From the NCBI GenBank assembly GCA_035578155.1, contig JAPWDM010000005.1, positions 48,006,954-48,070,953 on the forward strand: 64,000 bases of DNA, given 5' to 3'. Position 1 is the first letter of the stretch. The number at the start of each line of letters is the position of its first letter. Under the pieces are notes generated by a model. That model worked only from the letters and a program-made list of their open reading frames with translations. It was not told where the DNA came from and did no database searches. A program made the position numbers and the translations under genes. This document shows positions 20,640 through 32,150 of the stretch, piece by piece. The DNA comes from Brachynemurus nebulosus (lineage: Eukaryota; Arthropoda; Insecta; Neuroptera; Myrmeleontidae).

Positions 20640-21690
20640 GTAACATTAATAACACATATGTAAATAACATTGTCGAGTATATTTATCGAAAATATGTAAG
20701 TACTTAAATATACATATACTTAAGGGGGACCACTAGTGTGACCGCCTGAAACAAAGGTGATTTTTGGGTATTTTTTTTAAAGAAAACTACTGTATGGAAT
20801 GTTTTAAGACTTTAAGGATATATTCATTGATATGTAGTAAATTCACAATAAAATGTTTGGACCAAAAAATTGAAAATTCAGTGAGTTATTCGCGATCTCC
20901 CAAGGCTCCAAAAAAAAAATAACCCCACAGCTGCAGTGATAGCGACCTTCACAGTGCCTGAAATCAAAAAAACCAAAAACCCTATTAAACTAGAAGGTAT
21001 TTTCCGTGCCATAAACCTCAATCGAAAAAAAAGTTGAAATTTAACAAAATGGCAATTTTGAAAAATGTAGTTTTCCTTTACCTTACCTTTTTCCTTTGAG
21101 TTTTTAGAAAAAGTTTCAAATTTACAATTACATTTTTTATTCGAAAACTGGAGGTTCATGGCACGAAGAAACATATACAAAAGAAGCTGCAATAAAAATC
21201 AAATCGATCGAATGATTTGTCTTCAAGTTTTAACTGCAACAAAATTTGAAAAATGTATTTTTTCTTTACTTTACCTTTTAGTTTTAATCACTGAGAATTT
21301 TTATTAAAATTATTTACGATGTACTCATTATAACGGCCACAGTAAAACTAGATGAGTCGTTTAAATGTGCCAGGGTCTAGCTTCTGCACAACATGTGACT
21401 GGCAGCCATGTCCAGAAACTCCCAAACTATCAACCTTCATATATTTCTCAATACCTCAAAGTTAACAATGAAAATCAGAATCCGCTCTTCGGATGGTTGT
21501 AACTCAAAAACTATTTGAGATATGCACTTGAAATTTAAATTTTTCCAATTTTTTCAAAATGTCACATTAGTGGTCCCTCTTAAATATACTATATTTTCTA
21601 TCAAACACTATGAAAAATTAACTACTGCGGAATCCTGACTCAATGCGTGTCCAGCACGTACTTGACGCATTTTGTTTGTTATATTTTTTT
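20640..21690 (+). repeat. Dispersed repeat family R copy, interrupted by a TTAA MITE
   Basis: Left of the MITE is AACATTGTCGAGTATATTTA, and to its right AAATTAACTACTGCGGAATC, CTGACTCAATGCGTGTCC and GCACGTACTTGACGC. The same phrases are continuous in the copy at 30430-30585, which lacks the insertion. Confidence 0.6.
20720..21583. mobile_element. TTAA-flanked MITE, copy 1 (piggyBac-type target)
   Basis: TTAA at both edges, then GGGGGACCACTAGTGTGAC on the left and, inverted from the right, GAGGGACCACTAATGTGAC. On the minus strand it matches copy 2 (55265-55910) over most of its length. It holds a minus-strand frame (20878-21192) whose last ~45 codons, ending IPSSLI.FLVFLISGTV and RSRITH-stop, are shared with copy 2. 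The frame is short and hydrophobic and may not be coding, since flanking non-coding DNA is equally conserved. Confidence 0.8.
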
Positions 21691-23197
21691 GATTTCATTA
21701 TTTACAGTGTGTGTAAAAATTCACAAGAAACGAAATATTCGTAACTAACAATAAAACTTTATTAACACCATTTTCATAAAAAGATGCTTGGCGAAGAAAA
21801 CGGCTAGAAAAGACCATATGATTTTCTTCACTGTTGTTAATGTAATGACTGGCTGACTGACGGTCGTCATGAATGTTTTGCCAACACAAAAAAAAAAAAA
21901 AAAAAAAAAAACGTTAATTAAAGTTCATTTTATTTGGCAGACGCAAATAAACTTAGATCGCGACGACACAAGCTCTAAGCTCGCATGTCTGAACGCTAAA
22001 AGAAAATAGTAATACAGAACATCCCGTTAAACTTTTACATATACTTGAGCTTTGAGAATATTTTCATAATGCGTCTACTACAGTTTTCGGTTAACGGATG
22101 TTCCATAAAACATTAAACAAAATATATTATTGTTTGAATGAAATTAGGAGCATTCAATGAATAATTCTAAGAATTACTAAGATTCTGACGTATAGTATTT
22201 TAGTAATTTAATTTTAAAAAATTCATCAAATTAGGGTTCTTTAATGTCGAAAGTTTTTCACAGCTGTTGGAACCAAATATATATGGCATTTAAGTATATT
22301 TTTTATGGTTTATTTAAAAAATAGATAAATATATTCGACAATGTTATTTGAACATGTAATAAAATTTCTGTTGTCACTTCAGTAGGTCAGTTTCAAAAAT
22401 AGTAGAAAATTTAGACAATTACAGAGAAAAGTAATTTCCTCCAAAAAAAATTTTTTTAATGATTTGATTGCATCCATGCACACTGTTGACGAAGTTGATT
22501 TCACTTTACAATTTAGAATTTTAGTTTGAAGTTAAGTTTATGACTACTCTCTTATGTTTGAAGTAGACATAAAAGTGTAACAGAAATTAACCGTTTTAAC
22601 AGCATCAACGCATTCGTTGAGAAACCGTATTCACATAAATTATTAAATAATAAATAGCAATTATTTTGAATGTCTTTTAAACTGATTTATTATAAATAAC
22701 ACCTCGTTCTAATTTTTTCCATAGGTGTAATTGCACAACTAAAGTCAGTCAAATAAAGGCTGGATGTATGCAAATCTGGCAGACATATATAAGCATTTCA
22801 AGATGTTCCTTCGCAACCATAAAACTGAGAAATTTGCCGAAATTTATGTCAGACACATTGTTGAATATTAGTTGAAGCTTATTATGAATCTTTTTTTTCA
22901 ACTATAAAATGAGCCTTCTCGGGTAATTTTTAATTTAAATTAAAGAATACCCCTGTCGCAACATCTTAAATAACTAACGAATTTTCAGTAAGAAAAATTG
23001 CATTTTCTCGAAAACACGGTTATACAAGATAATGGTTCAAACAGTCATTTTTTCGCTGAATTTTTCATTTGAAGATTCGCTAAAAACAGTAAAAATTAGA
23101 GTACAAAAAACAGTATTTCGAAAACAAAAATTTCTCAATTTGTGATAATAATTGACCGAAGTTTTTTGGAATTAAAGTAGTAGGTATGTTTTAATAA
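21691..23197. other. Repeat fragments and a poly-A tract
   Basis: A run of about 25 A lies at 21887-21911 with no retrogene recognisable in front of it. 22215-22400 on the minus strand contains ATAACATTGTCGAATATATT, a phrase of repeat family R. 22794-22842 is the third copy of the repeat at 18889. TACCCCTGTCGCAACATCTT at 22949 recalls TACCCCTGTCGCAGCATCT at 13553. Confidence 0.45.
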
Positions 23198-23974
23198 CAC
23201 AGCCCCACAGAAAAAAAAGGTCACGATCTAAATAGCTGACCATGGTATTCCTATGTATTTTTCCACGCTGAATGTAAATCCGCGATCAAAAAAATTCGTA
23301 TACCTCATAAATTTTTGTATAGAAATTCTTGCTTTTTCTATAGAAATTGTATAGAAACTCAATACCGTTGGTAGATATCCCTTGTCTTATATTGAAAAAC
23401 TCCAGAATGCATTTTTATGGTTTTAAAAGGTTTTCTAAATTCAAATATTTATTACGAATTTGGGTTGATTGTAACCCCTTAATAGACGGGTACGCACAAA
23501 GCAGTTGACGGTTGTTCTGCTCACTGCACTGCGACCATTGCGCGATAAAAACCCGAACAATTTGCTGTTCCAGATCTTCTTCCATCGTCGTTAAGCAGCG
23601 GGTAGTGCTCCTTCTGCTTCTTTGGCTGTGTCCACCCTCCACCATGTCTTCCTTGCATTCTCAAAGCTTGTAAGCTAGAAAATATCATAACATGGATCTA
23701 TGTTCAGAAGGGTATAGAAGGAATATAGAAGATGTCCAACCTCTATTGCGGGGTGTTATACGCTTGGTAGAGCCGTCGACAATAGTATGAAAACGCGAGG
23801 GTTGCAAAGTGCCCATTAATACTATAATACTCCTTTCTGTAATGATGTCCTGACTGGTATTCATGGCTTTAGACCAATTTAAGGGATATTTTTGGCTCTT
23901 CGTAAAAATTCAATAATATGATCAGTCATTCGGATCACGACCTTTGTTTTCTGTTTTTTTGTAGGGCTGTATAA
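23198..23974. mobile_element. TIR element with an unassigned 76-codon frame
   Basis: Left end ACACAGCCCCACAGAAAAAA then GGTCACGATC; right end, inverted, ATACAGCCCTACAAAAAAAC then GGTCGTGATC. Imperfect TIRs of ~45 bp. Inside, 23415-23645 (minus strand) is GC-richer than the surroundings and open for 76 codons (MVEGGHSQRSRRSTTR at its start). I do not recognise the product; it could be captured host sequence or chance. Confidence 0.5.
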
Positions 23975-24032
23975 TTAGTAGGTTCATTTTTGAATCATCT
24001 TTCCATTCCCGCATATAGAATATGTTTAGGTA

Positions 24033-24923
24033 CACGGAGAGAAAAATCATATAATTTTTGTAGATAAAATTTCAGAAAAATTACCATGCTCTTTTATAAT
24101 GCGTGCGCGATCGATGACCAAAGTAAAAAATATTTTACGATCATGTAAATATTATTAAAGTGAAACGTAAAAATTATTAGTCATGGCTTCATAAAAATTG
24201 TTGTGCTCGCATGGTAAAATTTAATGTGCTAACACAACTTCTATCACACTCTTATGCATATATGTTATAGTTTAATTCTTGTTGTCGTACTCTTTCATTT
24301 GCACATCTGACCCGCAACCTTATGTTGCTTGGGCTGTACGCACTGAGGAACAATCGATCTTTTCCGACCTTCGATTCTTTATGATGCATAGAAAATGATT
24401 GGCACCAATATATTCTAATACTGAATATAGTGAAGTAACAAATTGATGAATTAAACGGTGACCGTCCTGTAAGACATTCTAATGAATACTGTTTGCACAC
24501 CACACCACACCAGCAGTGACCAGCCTGGCTATGTTACTTGCCACACCAGCCTGGCTATGTGACCTTCATGTATGATTGTGTTGATACCTTCTGCAGCCTA
24601 CCTCACTATGTGACAGCGTTGATACCTTCTCTTTCTCTCTTTCTACTATGAGTAAACAGCATTTGAAATATTATAAGACAGCATGGTAATTTTTGTAAGA
24701 AAAACAATTAAAAAATATTTTTCTGTCGGCAATGGAACTTTTTACTGTGTTCTTTTACAAATTTGACGGAGCTAATATTACGGAAATGACATTCGATCCT
24801 TTAAATTTTCTATGATTAATTACAATTCTTATATTTTTACCGTACAAAATTGAATATGTTCGCCTTTTGCACGTCGATTGTAGTGCTGAGCACAGTAATT
24901 TTTCTATGAATTTTCTCTCCGTG
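24033..24923. mobile_element. TA-flanked TIR element, CACGGAGAG family, copy A (891 bp)
   Basis: CACGGAGAGAAAAATCATAT at the left and, inverted at the right, CACGGAGAGAAAATTCATAG, with TA on both sides. Copy B at 38132-38844 shares nearly all of it but lacks part of the left arm. The minus-strand frame 24252-24503 (83 codons) is also open in copy B; the last ~43 codons, ending NYNIYA-stop, differ at only two residues. A 27-29-bp direct duplication around CCAGCCTGGCTATGT occurs at 24517-24562. Confidence 0.8.
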
Positions 24924-24925
24924 TA

Positions 24926-26215
24926 CTGTTATATTTTTAATGTTATTTATTCAGTGTAAGAAAAACACTCTTTATTTCCACTAAATGAGAAATGTATGTA
25001 CATACAAAACATTATTACACTTCCTCTTGCGTTATTCCCCTCGAGCGTCGCCTCACGACCCCTTACTCTTCGTTCGTTCGTTCACACTCATTCTAGTTCC
25101 AACTCAAATTTATTCTTTGAAGTTCACAAAAGTGTTGAGTCGTATATTTAAATGACTCTGTATATGTTTATGTGTGTATGTGTATATGTAAGTAGTTTCT
25201 GTGATTATAAAACTTCTTAATAAATATATAAGTTTACACATCGCTTAAGAATTTAATAACACAGCGCCGACTGCCATGGGCGCAGTTTAGTTGACAAAAC
25301 GTCGTGGCTCTAACGAAAAATATGGCTGTTGGAGAGATATGGCGACGCCAGTTTAAATAAACTAAATTGCGTGTGTAAAAGAGAAATAAAATTATTAAGA
25401 AAATATTTTTCTAGATAACGTTATAAAATAAATTAGTTTTTACCCGCGACTCCGCGCGAGTGGTATTTAAAATTATGACATTAAGTCGACATACTTTTTG
25501 TTAACAATATGCCATGTTCGAACAAATTCAATGATGCAGTTTCCTAATAATTCACTCTCATAATTCCGTTGTTTCGTTTTAAATACATTTTCCAACGGGA
25601 ATCAGTCAAAGTCGATTAGCGAAACTTTTGGAACCTGAAAGTGAGTGAAGCAAACCAATTCACTTCTACATTTATTTCCATTTTCAATCTTAAATGATTT
25701 CTATAAACTACTTTTCCCACCCCTATTCAGATCTTGTTTGTGAAGTATTTCAAAGTGAAATTTTTATGTCACCTTCTCATTGTAACTTTTTTGGGCCTAA
25801 GAAATTAAAAAAACAAGTCGTCAGATACAAGTTGTTATTATAAATATGATGTAATAGCATATAAGAGTGGGCAAAATATTTTTTATTACTCATGCGGGAG
25901 AAGTACTAACTTGGCGGACACATTTCTGTACGCAAAATAGCTGTTTGCCCACTGTACTCTTCCCGCATACTTTTTTGAGTGTGGAAAGTAACTTTCCACA
26001 CGCAAATTGACAATAAAACACGCAAAATTTAATCAAAACACGCAAAGCCGCCTCTTAATTTTTCATTTAATAAATATTTTATAATTATTTAACAAAGTAA
26101 TTTAAACTATAATTAATTCAGAAAAAAAAGACGAACACTTCAAAATATTATTTTAAAAAGTAATAAAAATGTCAAAATAGTGATAATAATAGAAAAAAGT
26201 ATGTGAAATTCGTAA
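24926..26215. other. AT-rich stretch with small repeats
   Basis: CGTTCGTTCGTTC at 25071; TCTTGTTTGTGAAGTATTTC at 25733 is a fragment of family R; 25866-25975 contains a GTGGGCAAAA / TTTGCCCAC inverted pair with CATGCGGGAGAAG / CTTCCCGCATAC; and CACGCAAA occurs several times between 25935 and 26047. No gene supported. Confidence 0.4.
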
Positions 26216-26221
26216 TAATAA

Positions 26222-26348
26222 CTAGTATGTGCAACTCGTGCGGAATTGTCAATTGCCCCACTCAAGCGAATGAGCGCATTCACTAAGTTCATGCGTTCAA
26301 CTTTACTTTCGTCGGCAATCGACAATTTCCCGCACTTATTGCACAATA
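26222..26348. repeat. Imperfect inverted repeat
   Basis: TATGTGCAACTCGTGCGGAA…TTGTCAATTGCC pairs with GGCAATCGACAATTTCCCGC…ACTTATTGCAC, arms ~30 nt with a ~60-nt loop. Possibly a small MITE. Confidence 0.55.
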
Positions 26349-27331
26349 GACTATTTCTTGACGAATAAATTTTATTCCTGAAATAAATTATAATTCTCGA
26401 TTTTAAAATGATCATATCTTTATCTTGGTCTGCCTCTTCATACACTTATGAGAAAAATATAGAGGTATTTACTATAAATTTATCAACGTGCGCCATCTGT
26501 TTTTCTTTCAGTAATTATTAGCAACACATACATATATAAAAGTAATCTATGCTTATTAGTGTGCAAAAATTGTTATATTTTTCGCTTGTAGAATAATTGA
26601 TTATTCCATTTTCCTGTTCGATTACCAGCACTCATTTTCTAAGAAATTCATAAAAATACTCGTTTAATTAACATTAACATTAACATTAACATGATTATTG
26701 ATTAACAGCATCTTGACCAAAAGAAAATGTGCTATCAATCATTCTTTTTACGTACCAGGAAAATCACCTAAGAAAGTTTAGTCTTGATCATTTTCGTTCA
26801 ACATACACCTCATTCTTAATATTAATGAAATTTTTTAGATTTTATCTGAGCAATCTTTCTGGTGATTAGAATCGGAGACACCAATTTTTAAAAACTTTTT
26901 GTTTCAAAAGAAAGAAAAAAATAATTCGTGATTTGGTAAGCTTTCCTTTGATGCCTTATTCAACGGTCTTGGGGAAAATTTTTTTCTCACTCTTCAGATT
27001 ACCCATGAAATACACCCACCAAAACGAATTCAACTTCACCTTTGTAATTGGGTCACCCACATTCTATCTCTATGCTCAATTTCAAACCTTCACGTCGAAT
27101 AGTTTCAGAGAGAATTGTCTGTGATAGACCGACGGACACTGAAGTGAATCCGTAAATGTTCCATTTTGCCAGTTTTGGTACAGAACATTAAAAACGAAAA
27201 GCAGACACGAGCTAGTACTTGCAAAGATAATTCAATGTGAATTCATTTGCTGAAGATAAAATTTTCTTATAGATTATATTAACAAAATAAAAAATAATTT
27301 TAAAATTTTTATTTTATTATTTAACAACTAG
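26349..27331. other. No gene; short (AACATT)n
   Basis: Four or five AACATT units at 26664-26691. The remainder is AT-rich and unassigned. Confidence 0.45.
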
Positions 27332-27333
27332 TA

Positions 27334-28003
27334 GTCTAATAGCACTAAATTTTATCTATACATTAATTTTAGAATAGACATAAAAATCTTTTAAAAAGAG
27401 ATTCTTGTAGGGATTGCCGAGGAGAACATTTGTGCAAAATGTTAACTCCCTGAAATGTTTTTTTATATCATGAATAGCGTTTTTTTTACCTTTCATCGCT
27501 TACATAGCGAAAACGGTGATAGATACATTAAAAAATGTAAAGACCTTTCTTGTAGAGAATCGAATTCTCTACAAAAAGGTCTGCGAGAGCACCTGTCTAT
27601 CTTATATAGGTGAAAAGATGCAGCGCTCCAAACGCGCACTCAAAAATTCATTTTTTCTAGCGTTCCGGTAAGGTTCGGAACGACACACCCTGCCGGAACG
27701 CTAGAAAAAGTGGATTTTCGCTGACTTTTTTGTAGAGAATTCGATTCTCTACAAAAAAAGGTCTTAACACTTTTTAATGTATCTATCACCGTTTTCGCTA
27801 CGTACGCGGTGAAAGGTCGAAAAACGCTATTTATGAATTTTCAATATTGTGTAAACAATATAAAAAAAACATTTCCAGGAGTTCACATTTTGCACAAATG
27901 TTCTCCTTGGTAATCCTTACAAGAATCTCTTTTTAAAATTTTTTTATATCTATTCTAAAATTAATGTTTAGTGAGATAGGGCTTAAAATTAGTGCTATTG
28001 GAC
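27334..28003. mobile_element. TA-flanked fold-back element, 670 bp, with nested hairpins
   Basis: GTCTAATAGCACTAAATTTT at the left and, inverted, GTCCAATAGCACTAATTTTA at the right, TA outside both. Arms extend ~300 bp through AAAAGAGATTCTTGTA and AACATTTGTGCAAAATGT. Inside are a TTGTAGAGAAT…ATTCTCTACAA block on each arm and a central hairpin CTAGCGTTCCGG…CCGGAACGCTAG. The whole element could fold into one long structured hairpin. No frame. Confidence 0.85.
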
Positions 28004-28482
28004 TATGGTTATAAGACCCCCTTCAAAAATAATCACCAAAAAATAATTAAATAAAAAACTATTATATTAATTAAAATTAAAAACACAATTAATTACTAAC
28101 AAATAGATAAATAATGTATTAATTACACCTAAATATTGTGATTACATTTAAAAAAAATAATTAATCTATATATAAACTTTTAATTGAAATTACTAATAAC
28201 AATATTATATTACATCAGATTTTTTAATTATATCATTTACACATATATTTTAGTTTCTATTTAATTTTGCAAATATAAAATCAAATAGTTATTAAATAGG
28301 TAACATCATAAACAATAAATAATAATCGTGTAGGCGGGGATGGGCACGTCATTAACTAACAGATAGGACCTTTTTACCTCAATAATACAATTTATAAAAT
28401 ATTTTAATAAATAAATTATTATCAAAAATTAATATTTTATAATAATGGGGCACCCTACTATTAGATCTAAATACGTACCAAC

Positions 28483-28483
<1 letters not shown>
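28004..28483. other. Extremely AT-rich, no feature
   Basis: Nothing recognisable apart from homopolymer-like A/T runs. Confidence 0.4.

Positions 28484-28571
<88 letters not shown>
28484..28571. repeat. (TA)n microsatellite abutting GGGTGTAAA
   Basis: About 43 TA units, the longest in the window, ending directly at AGGGTGTAAAATATATAACT. The (TA)n at 32078 abuts the inverted version of the same phrase. Confidence 0.95.
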
Positions 28572-28575
<4 letters not shown>

Positions 28576-29562
28576 GTAAAATATATAACTCTCCGAAAAA
28601 ATAGGGGAGAAAGGTCTCAATTTACTAATTAAGTTTTGCTAGTTAAATTGTACCGATCAAGTTTCATTTCAGAAATTTTCGATTGTCAAAAACGTGTTAA
28701 AAAATGGCCCCTAGAAAAAAAAACTTAATCAGGCTCTGATTACTTATCATTTTTTTCCTTTGCTTTTTGGAACGTAAATTTTTTTGTCAACAAAATATTT
28801 TTACCTGCTTGTTTACGGAATCTTTTTAAAATAGCTATACAGCAGTGTCCATAAAAATTTGAACATGATTTTTAATGAAACAATCTACGTCATATTTCAA
28901 AAAGATGGATTTCGTCAAATCTCATTAAATTATTTGGAAATTTAACAAACACCTGCAATCGATTTTAGTAATCACTGACTGTCAACTTTAATCCAATTCT
29001 TTGACACATTTAACACATTCAGGGCTGCCTCTAACATTGGCGTAGTTCAGAACAAAATTAAAACTAAACACCCCTCAGAATAAAGATGGCTTAATGGTTA
29101 AGGGCGCTTTTCTAATCATGGGACTGGTGACATGAAAATATTTTTTTCACTATAAAATTTAGTTTTTTACGAATTATGACACAACAATTAAATTTAAAAC
29201 ATTTCTAAAATATACAATCGGTTTATTATTCATGCACATACAAATACTTTTAATTTTAATACTTTGATTTAAAGAAAATCCAGTACTTCTATTGTTGAAA
29301 ATATGGTTATTTTCGAAGTGAAAAATGTACTGTTTTATTATTGATAAAATGATAATATCAGTCGTATCCATGTGACAAATATGTATAAATAGGTTACTAG
29401 TGTTTTTAATAAATAATAAATTTTCAGAACAGTATATGTATAAATATCCAAATGACAGGTACCTAATAAATAACTTGAAAATATCTTTTTTAAAAAATAA
29501 CTAATGGTCCAAGAGCCCACCGTATGCAAAACCTATGATAAGATACCTATGTATTTTTTGCA
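28572..29562. other. AT-rich; possible tRNA-derived fragment
   Basis: GATGGCTTAATGGTTAAGGG at 29084-29103 resembles an RNA polymerase III box A (tRNA-like), but no clear box B follows. It is at most a decayed SINE head. Otherwise nothing supported. Confidence 0.35.
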
Positions 29563-29570
29563 GGTAGTAC

Positions 29571-29880
29571 TAGAGTCCCTATAATAAATAGAGTCGTGAC
29601 ATGTGTGCTGAACGCTGTTTGGTTCCGGCATTTTGTATCCAATGTTTTCGTAAAATACATTGGAAATAAATTAAATGTTAACAAAAACCATTTAGTTTAA
29701 CTTAGAAAGAATAATTAAATTAAAAATTTTTAATTGTTCATTAATTCATAACTTATTAACAATAATTATGTACTCAAAAATATTTACTCAAACATGTGAT
29801 AATTAATTTTGAAGCTTCCCGCTCTGTTTTGGATACAAAATGGATGACATGTCACGACTCTATTTATTATAGGGACTCTA
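29571..29880. mobile_element. MITE with ~35-bp near-perfect TIRs, 310 bp
   Basis: TAGAGTCCCTATAATAAATA, then GAGTCGTGACATGT, is inverted at the right end with no mismatches over ~34 bp. Flanks GGTAGTAC and AGTAGTAC match 7 of 8. The 8-bp duplication allows hAT or P-like assignment; TIRs do not decide. Confidence 0.85.
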
Positions 29881-30034
29881 AGTAGTACTACCCCAGACCT
29901 AAATTTTGCCCGCATGATAAAAATATGACGTCATTTCCGGTTATGGTTTTGTTACGTCATCAATATGTATATGTATGGACATACACACAGTAACACTCAC
30001 ACACATACATATGTATTACATATTTCAGTCTTTT

Positions 30035-30590
30035 TTTTAGGGTTCCGAAGAACTCTAGAAGCTGTTGTAATTTTTTAATGTGACTGGGTTGTAACATTTT
30101 CAGAAATTTTACGCCTTTGGAACACGAAATTTTGCAAATATAATACATGCTACAGATAGAAATCTCAACTAACCGTCAATTTTACGTTAAAGTATATTCT
30201 GATATTTGTTAACATTTCCAAAAATTCAAATCAAAATTATTAAGAGAAATGTTGAAAAATAATTCTACGTATACTGTTTGCAGATTATCATTAGAAAAAT
30301 CTTTTAAAGTTAAAGTTCTTTTAACAACTTTTATTCTTTACATCTCGTTTCAGAAATATTGTGTTTCAAAGTCTATGTGATTTGTAAGGAATCAAATTAC
30401 CACTTAATTGACCCTTAAATAACACAAACAGAAATAACATTGTGATTGTCGAATATATTTATTTATTTTCATAGTAAACTGTACAAAATAATATAATGCC
30501 ACCTATTTTATTCGGAAACTACAAAAATGCAAATAAGTCAGAAGCCTTGCTTAATGTGTGTATAAAACGCACTTGGACAACTCTTTTAAT
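30035..30590 (+). repeat. Dispersed repeat family R, nearly full-length copy
   Basis: Begins TTTAGGGTTCCGAAGAACTC, passes CATCTCGTTTCAGAAATATTG and ACATTGTGATTGTCGAATAT, and ends GCTTAATGTGTGTATAAAACG plus CACTTGGACAACT. The order of phrases matches the other copies, so this one gives the approximate extent (~550 bp) of the family here. Confidence 0.65.
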
Positions 30591-31892
30591 AAGTGTTGTA
30601 TATGAATATGGAGATTGTATGTGTGTGCTATCAATGCTATAGTTGTTTATTTATTTAAAAAATTTTTGTCTAAGCGTGTGACGATGATATGGATGTCTGT
30701 GTGTTTGTAAGTATGCGATGTCTGTTTGTCTACTGAAACTTGAGTTCGCTTAGGTCGGTTTGCAGGTAAATTGGTATTTCAAAGTGTTGCTGAAATAAAA
30801 GAATTTTGGTAAAAAATTTATAGCGGTGACTTTCATGTGGACATTTAAAATTTTACGATAATGATAACTGATGCAGATACTTTCGCATTTTCCGTTAGAC
30901 TTTTCCTCTAAAGTTACTCAATTATGAATAAAAAATTTTCTTTTAGATAATTGAAATACATTTTTGTTTGTAATATAATTGGCCTTTCGTCACATCTGTT
31001 TTTCTTTACAAACTTTTAACTATACCCCTTTTCAAATACAATTGAGCATGAGTTGTCGTTAAAAAATTAAATAATTCTTATATTCGAAACAAACCAATCT
31101 TCTATTCTTTTCTAAAAACAAACTGCAAATTTAAAATTTACGCATTTGAAACAATGAAAGAGATAAAGCTAAGAAAACGGGAATTACTCAAACTCGTAAG
31201 TGATGACTAATGTTTAAATTTAAGTGAAATAGATTATATTTAAAATCGTTTAAAAATTAATTTTTGATCTTAGTGAGAAAATTGAGAGAAGAAAAAATAA
31301 GTCGTTATCAAACATTGTTATTAATTTCTGTTTTTCTCTTATGTACTTTAGCTGCAAAACTATCGAATATGGAACACATTGTACAGATTTGACATATGTA
31401 CATACCAATACATAAAACGGGTATTTAGTTTTTATAGATAGTGAAGAAGTTGTGTACCAATGTATCAACAATTAGAAATTCATGTTTTATGATAGTTAAA
31501 AGAAAATGTTTTTAATTTTTGAAAAATTACAACTCATGAAAATTTTTCTTGTGTATTTTTTTCATTGTTCTGTTCTGTTCTCTTTTTATTTGTTTGGTAA
31601 TTTATAAGTGTAGTTTTTAATGTAATTTGTTACTAAATTAATAATGTGCAATGCAAATATTGATATCAGAGTTATGGTTTTTGCAGTATTCATAATGCAC
31701 TGTGATATAAAAAACTAAAAAATTTTAAAAACTAAAAAAATAATTCATACACTTATTTTAATCAAAATTTATGAAAAACTGTTCGCTTTTCTGTGTACAA
31801 TGTAGTACTTATAAGTTCGACAGTGAACACATGTTTACATATTATAGTAAAATAAAAAAAAATTTTTTGTTTATTTTTAAAAAAATTTTTAT
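30591..31892. other. No recognisable feature
   Basis: AT-rich. Small frames only. Confidence 0.4.
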
Positions 31893-32073
31893 TATACAGG
31901 GTGCGAATAATTTTAGTTTGGTCAGAGGCGTATTCAGGGAAATTTATATTAAACGATGAGTTGGCTGGGATCCGATTTTTTCAGATAGCGAATTCCGAAA
32001 AAAAATTTATGTCTTCGGCAATTATACACCGAGATAAACCATCTGTTAAAACGAAGAGAGTTATTTACTTTAC

Positions 32074-32079
<6 letters not shown>
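31893..32079. mobile_element. Small TIR-like element (ACAGGGTG ends) next to (TA)n
   Basis: Left ATACAGGGTGCGAATAATTT and, inverted right, ATAGGGTGTAAAGTAAATAA. About 185 bp. The right end's continuation AACTCTCTTCG resembles AACTCTCCGAA following the (TA)n at 28571, so that locus holds one end of a related copy. Confidence 0.5.

Positions 32080-32143
<64 letters not shown>
32078..32143. repeat. (TA)n microsatellite
   Basis: About 32 TA units directly following TTTACACCCTA. Confidence 0.95.

Positions 32144-32150
<7 letters not shown>

Noticed and set aside
21698..21911. Poly-A tract that might mark a processed pseudogene
   Set aside because: No recognisable gene sequence or target-site duplication in front of it.
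26140..26445. 101-codon minus-strand frame
   Set aside because: It spans the inverted repeat at 26222-26348 and shows no motif; best explained by chance.
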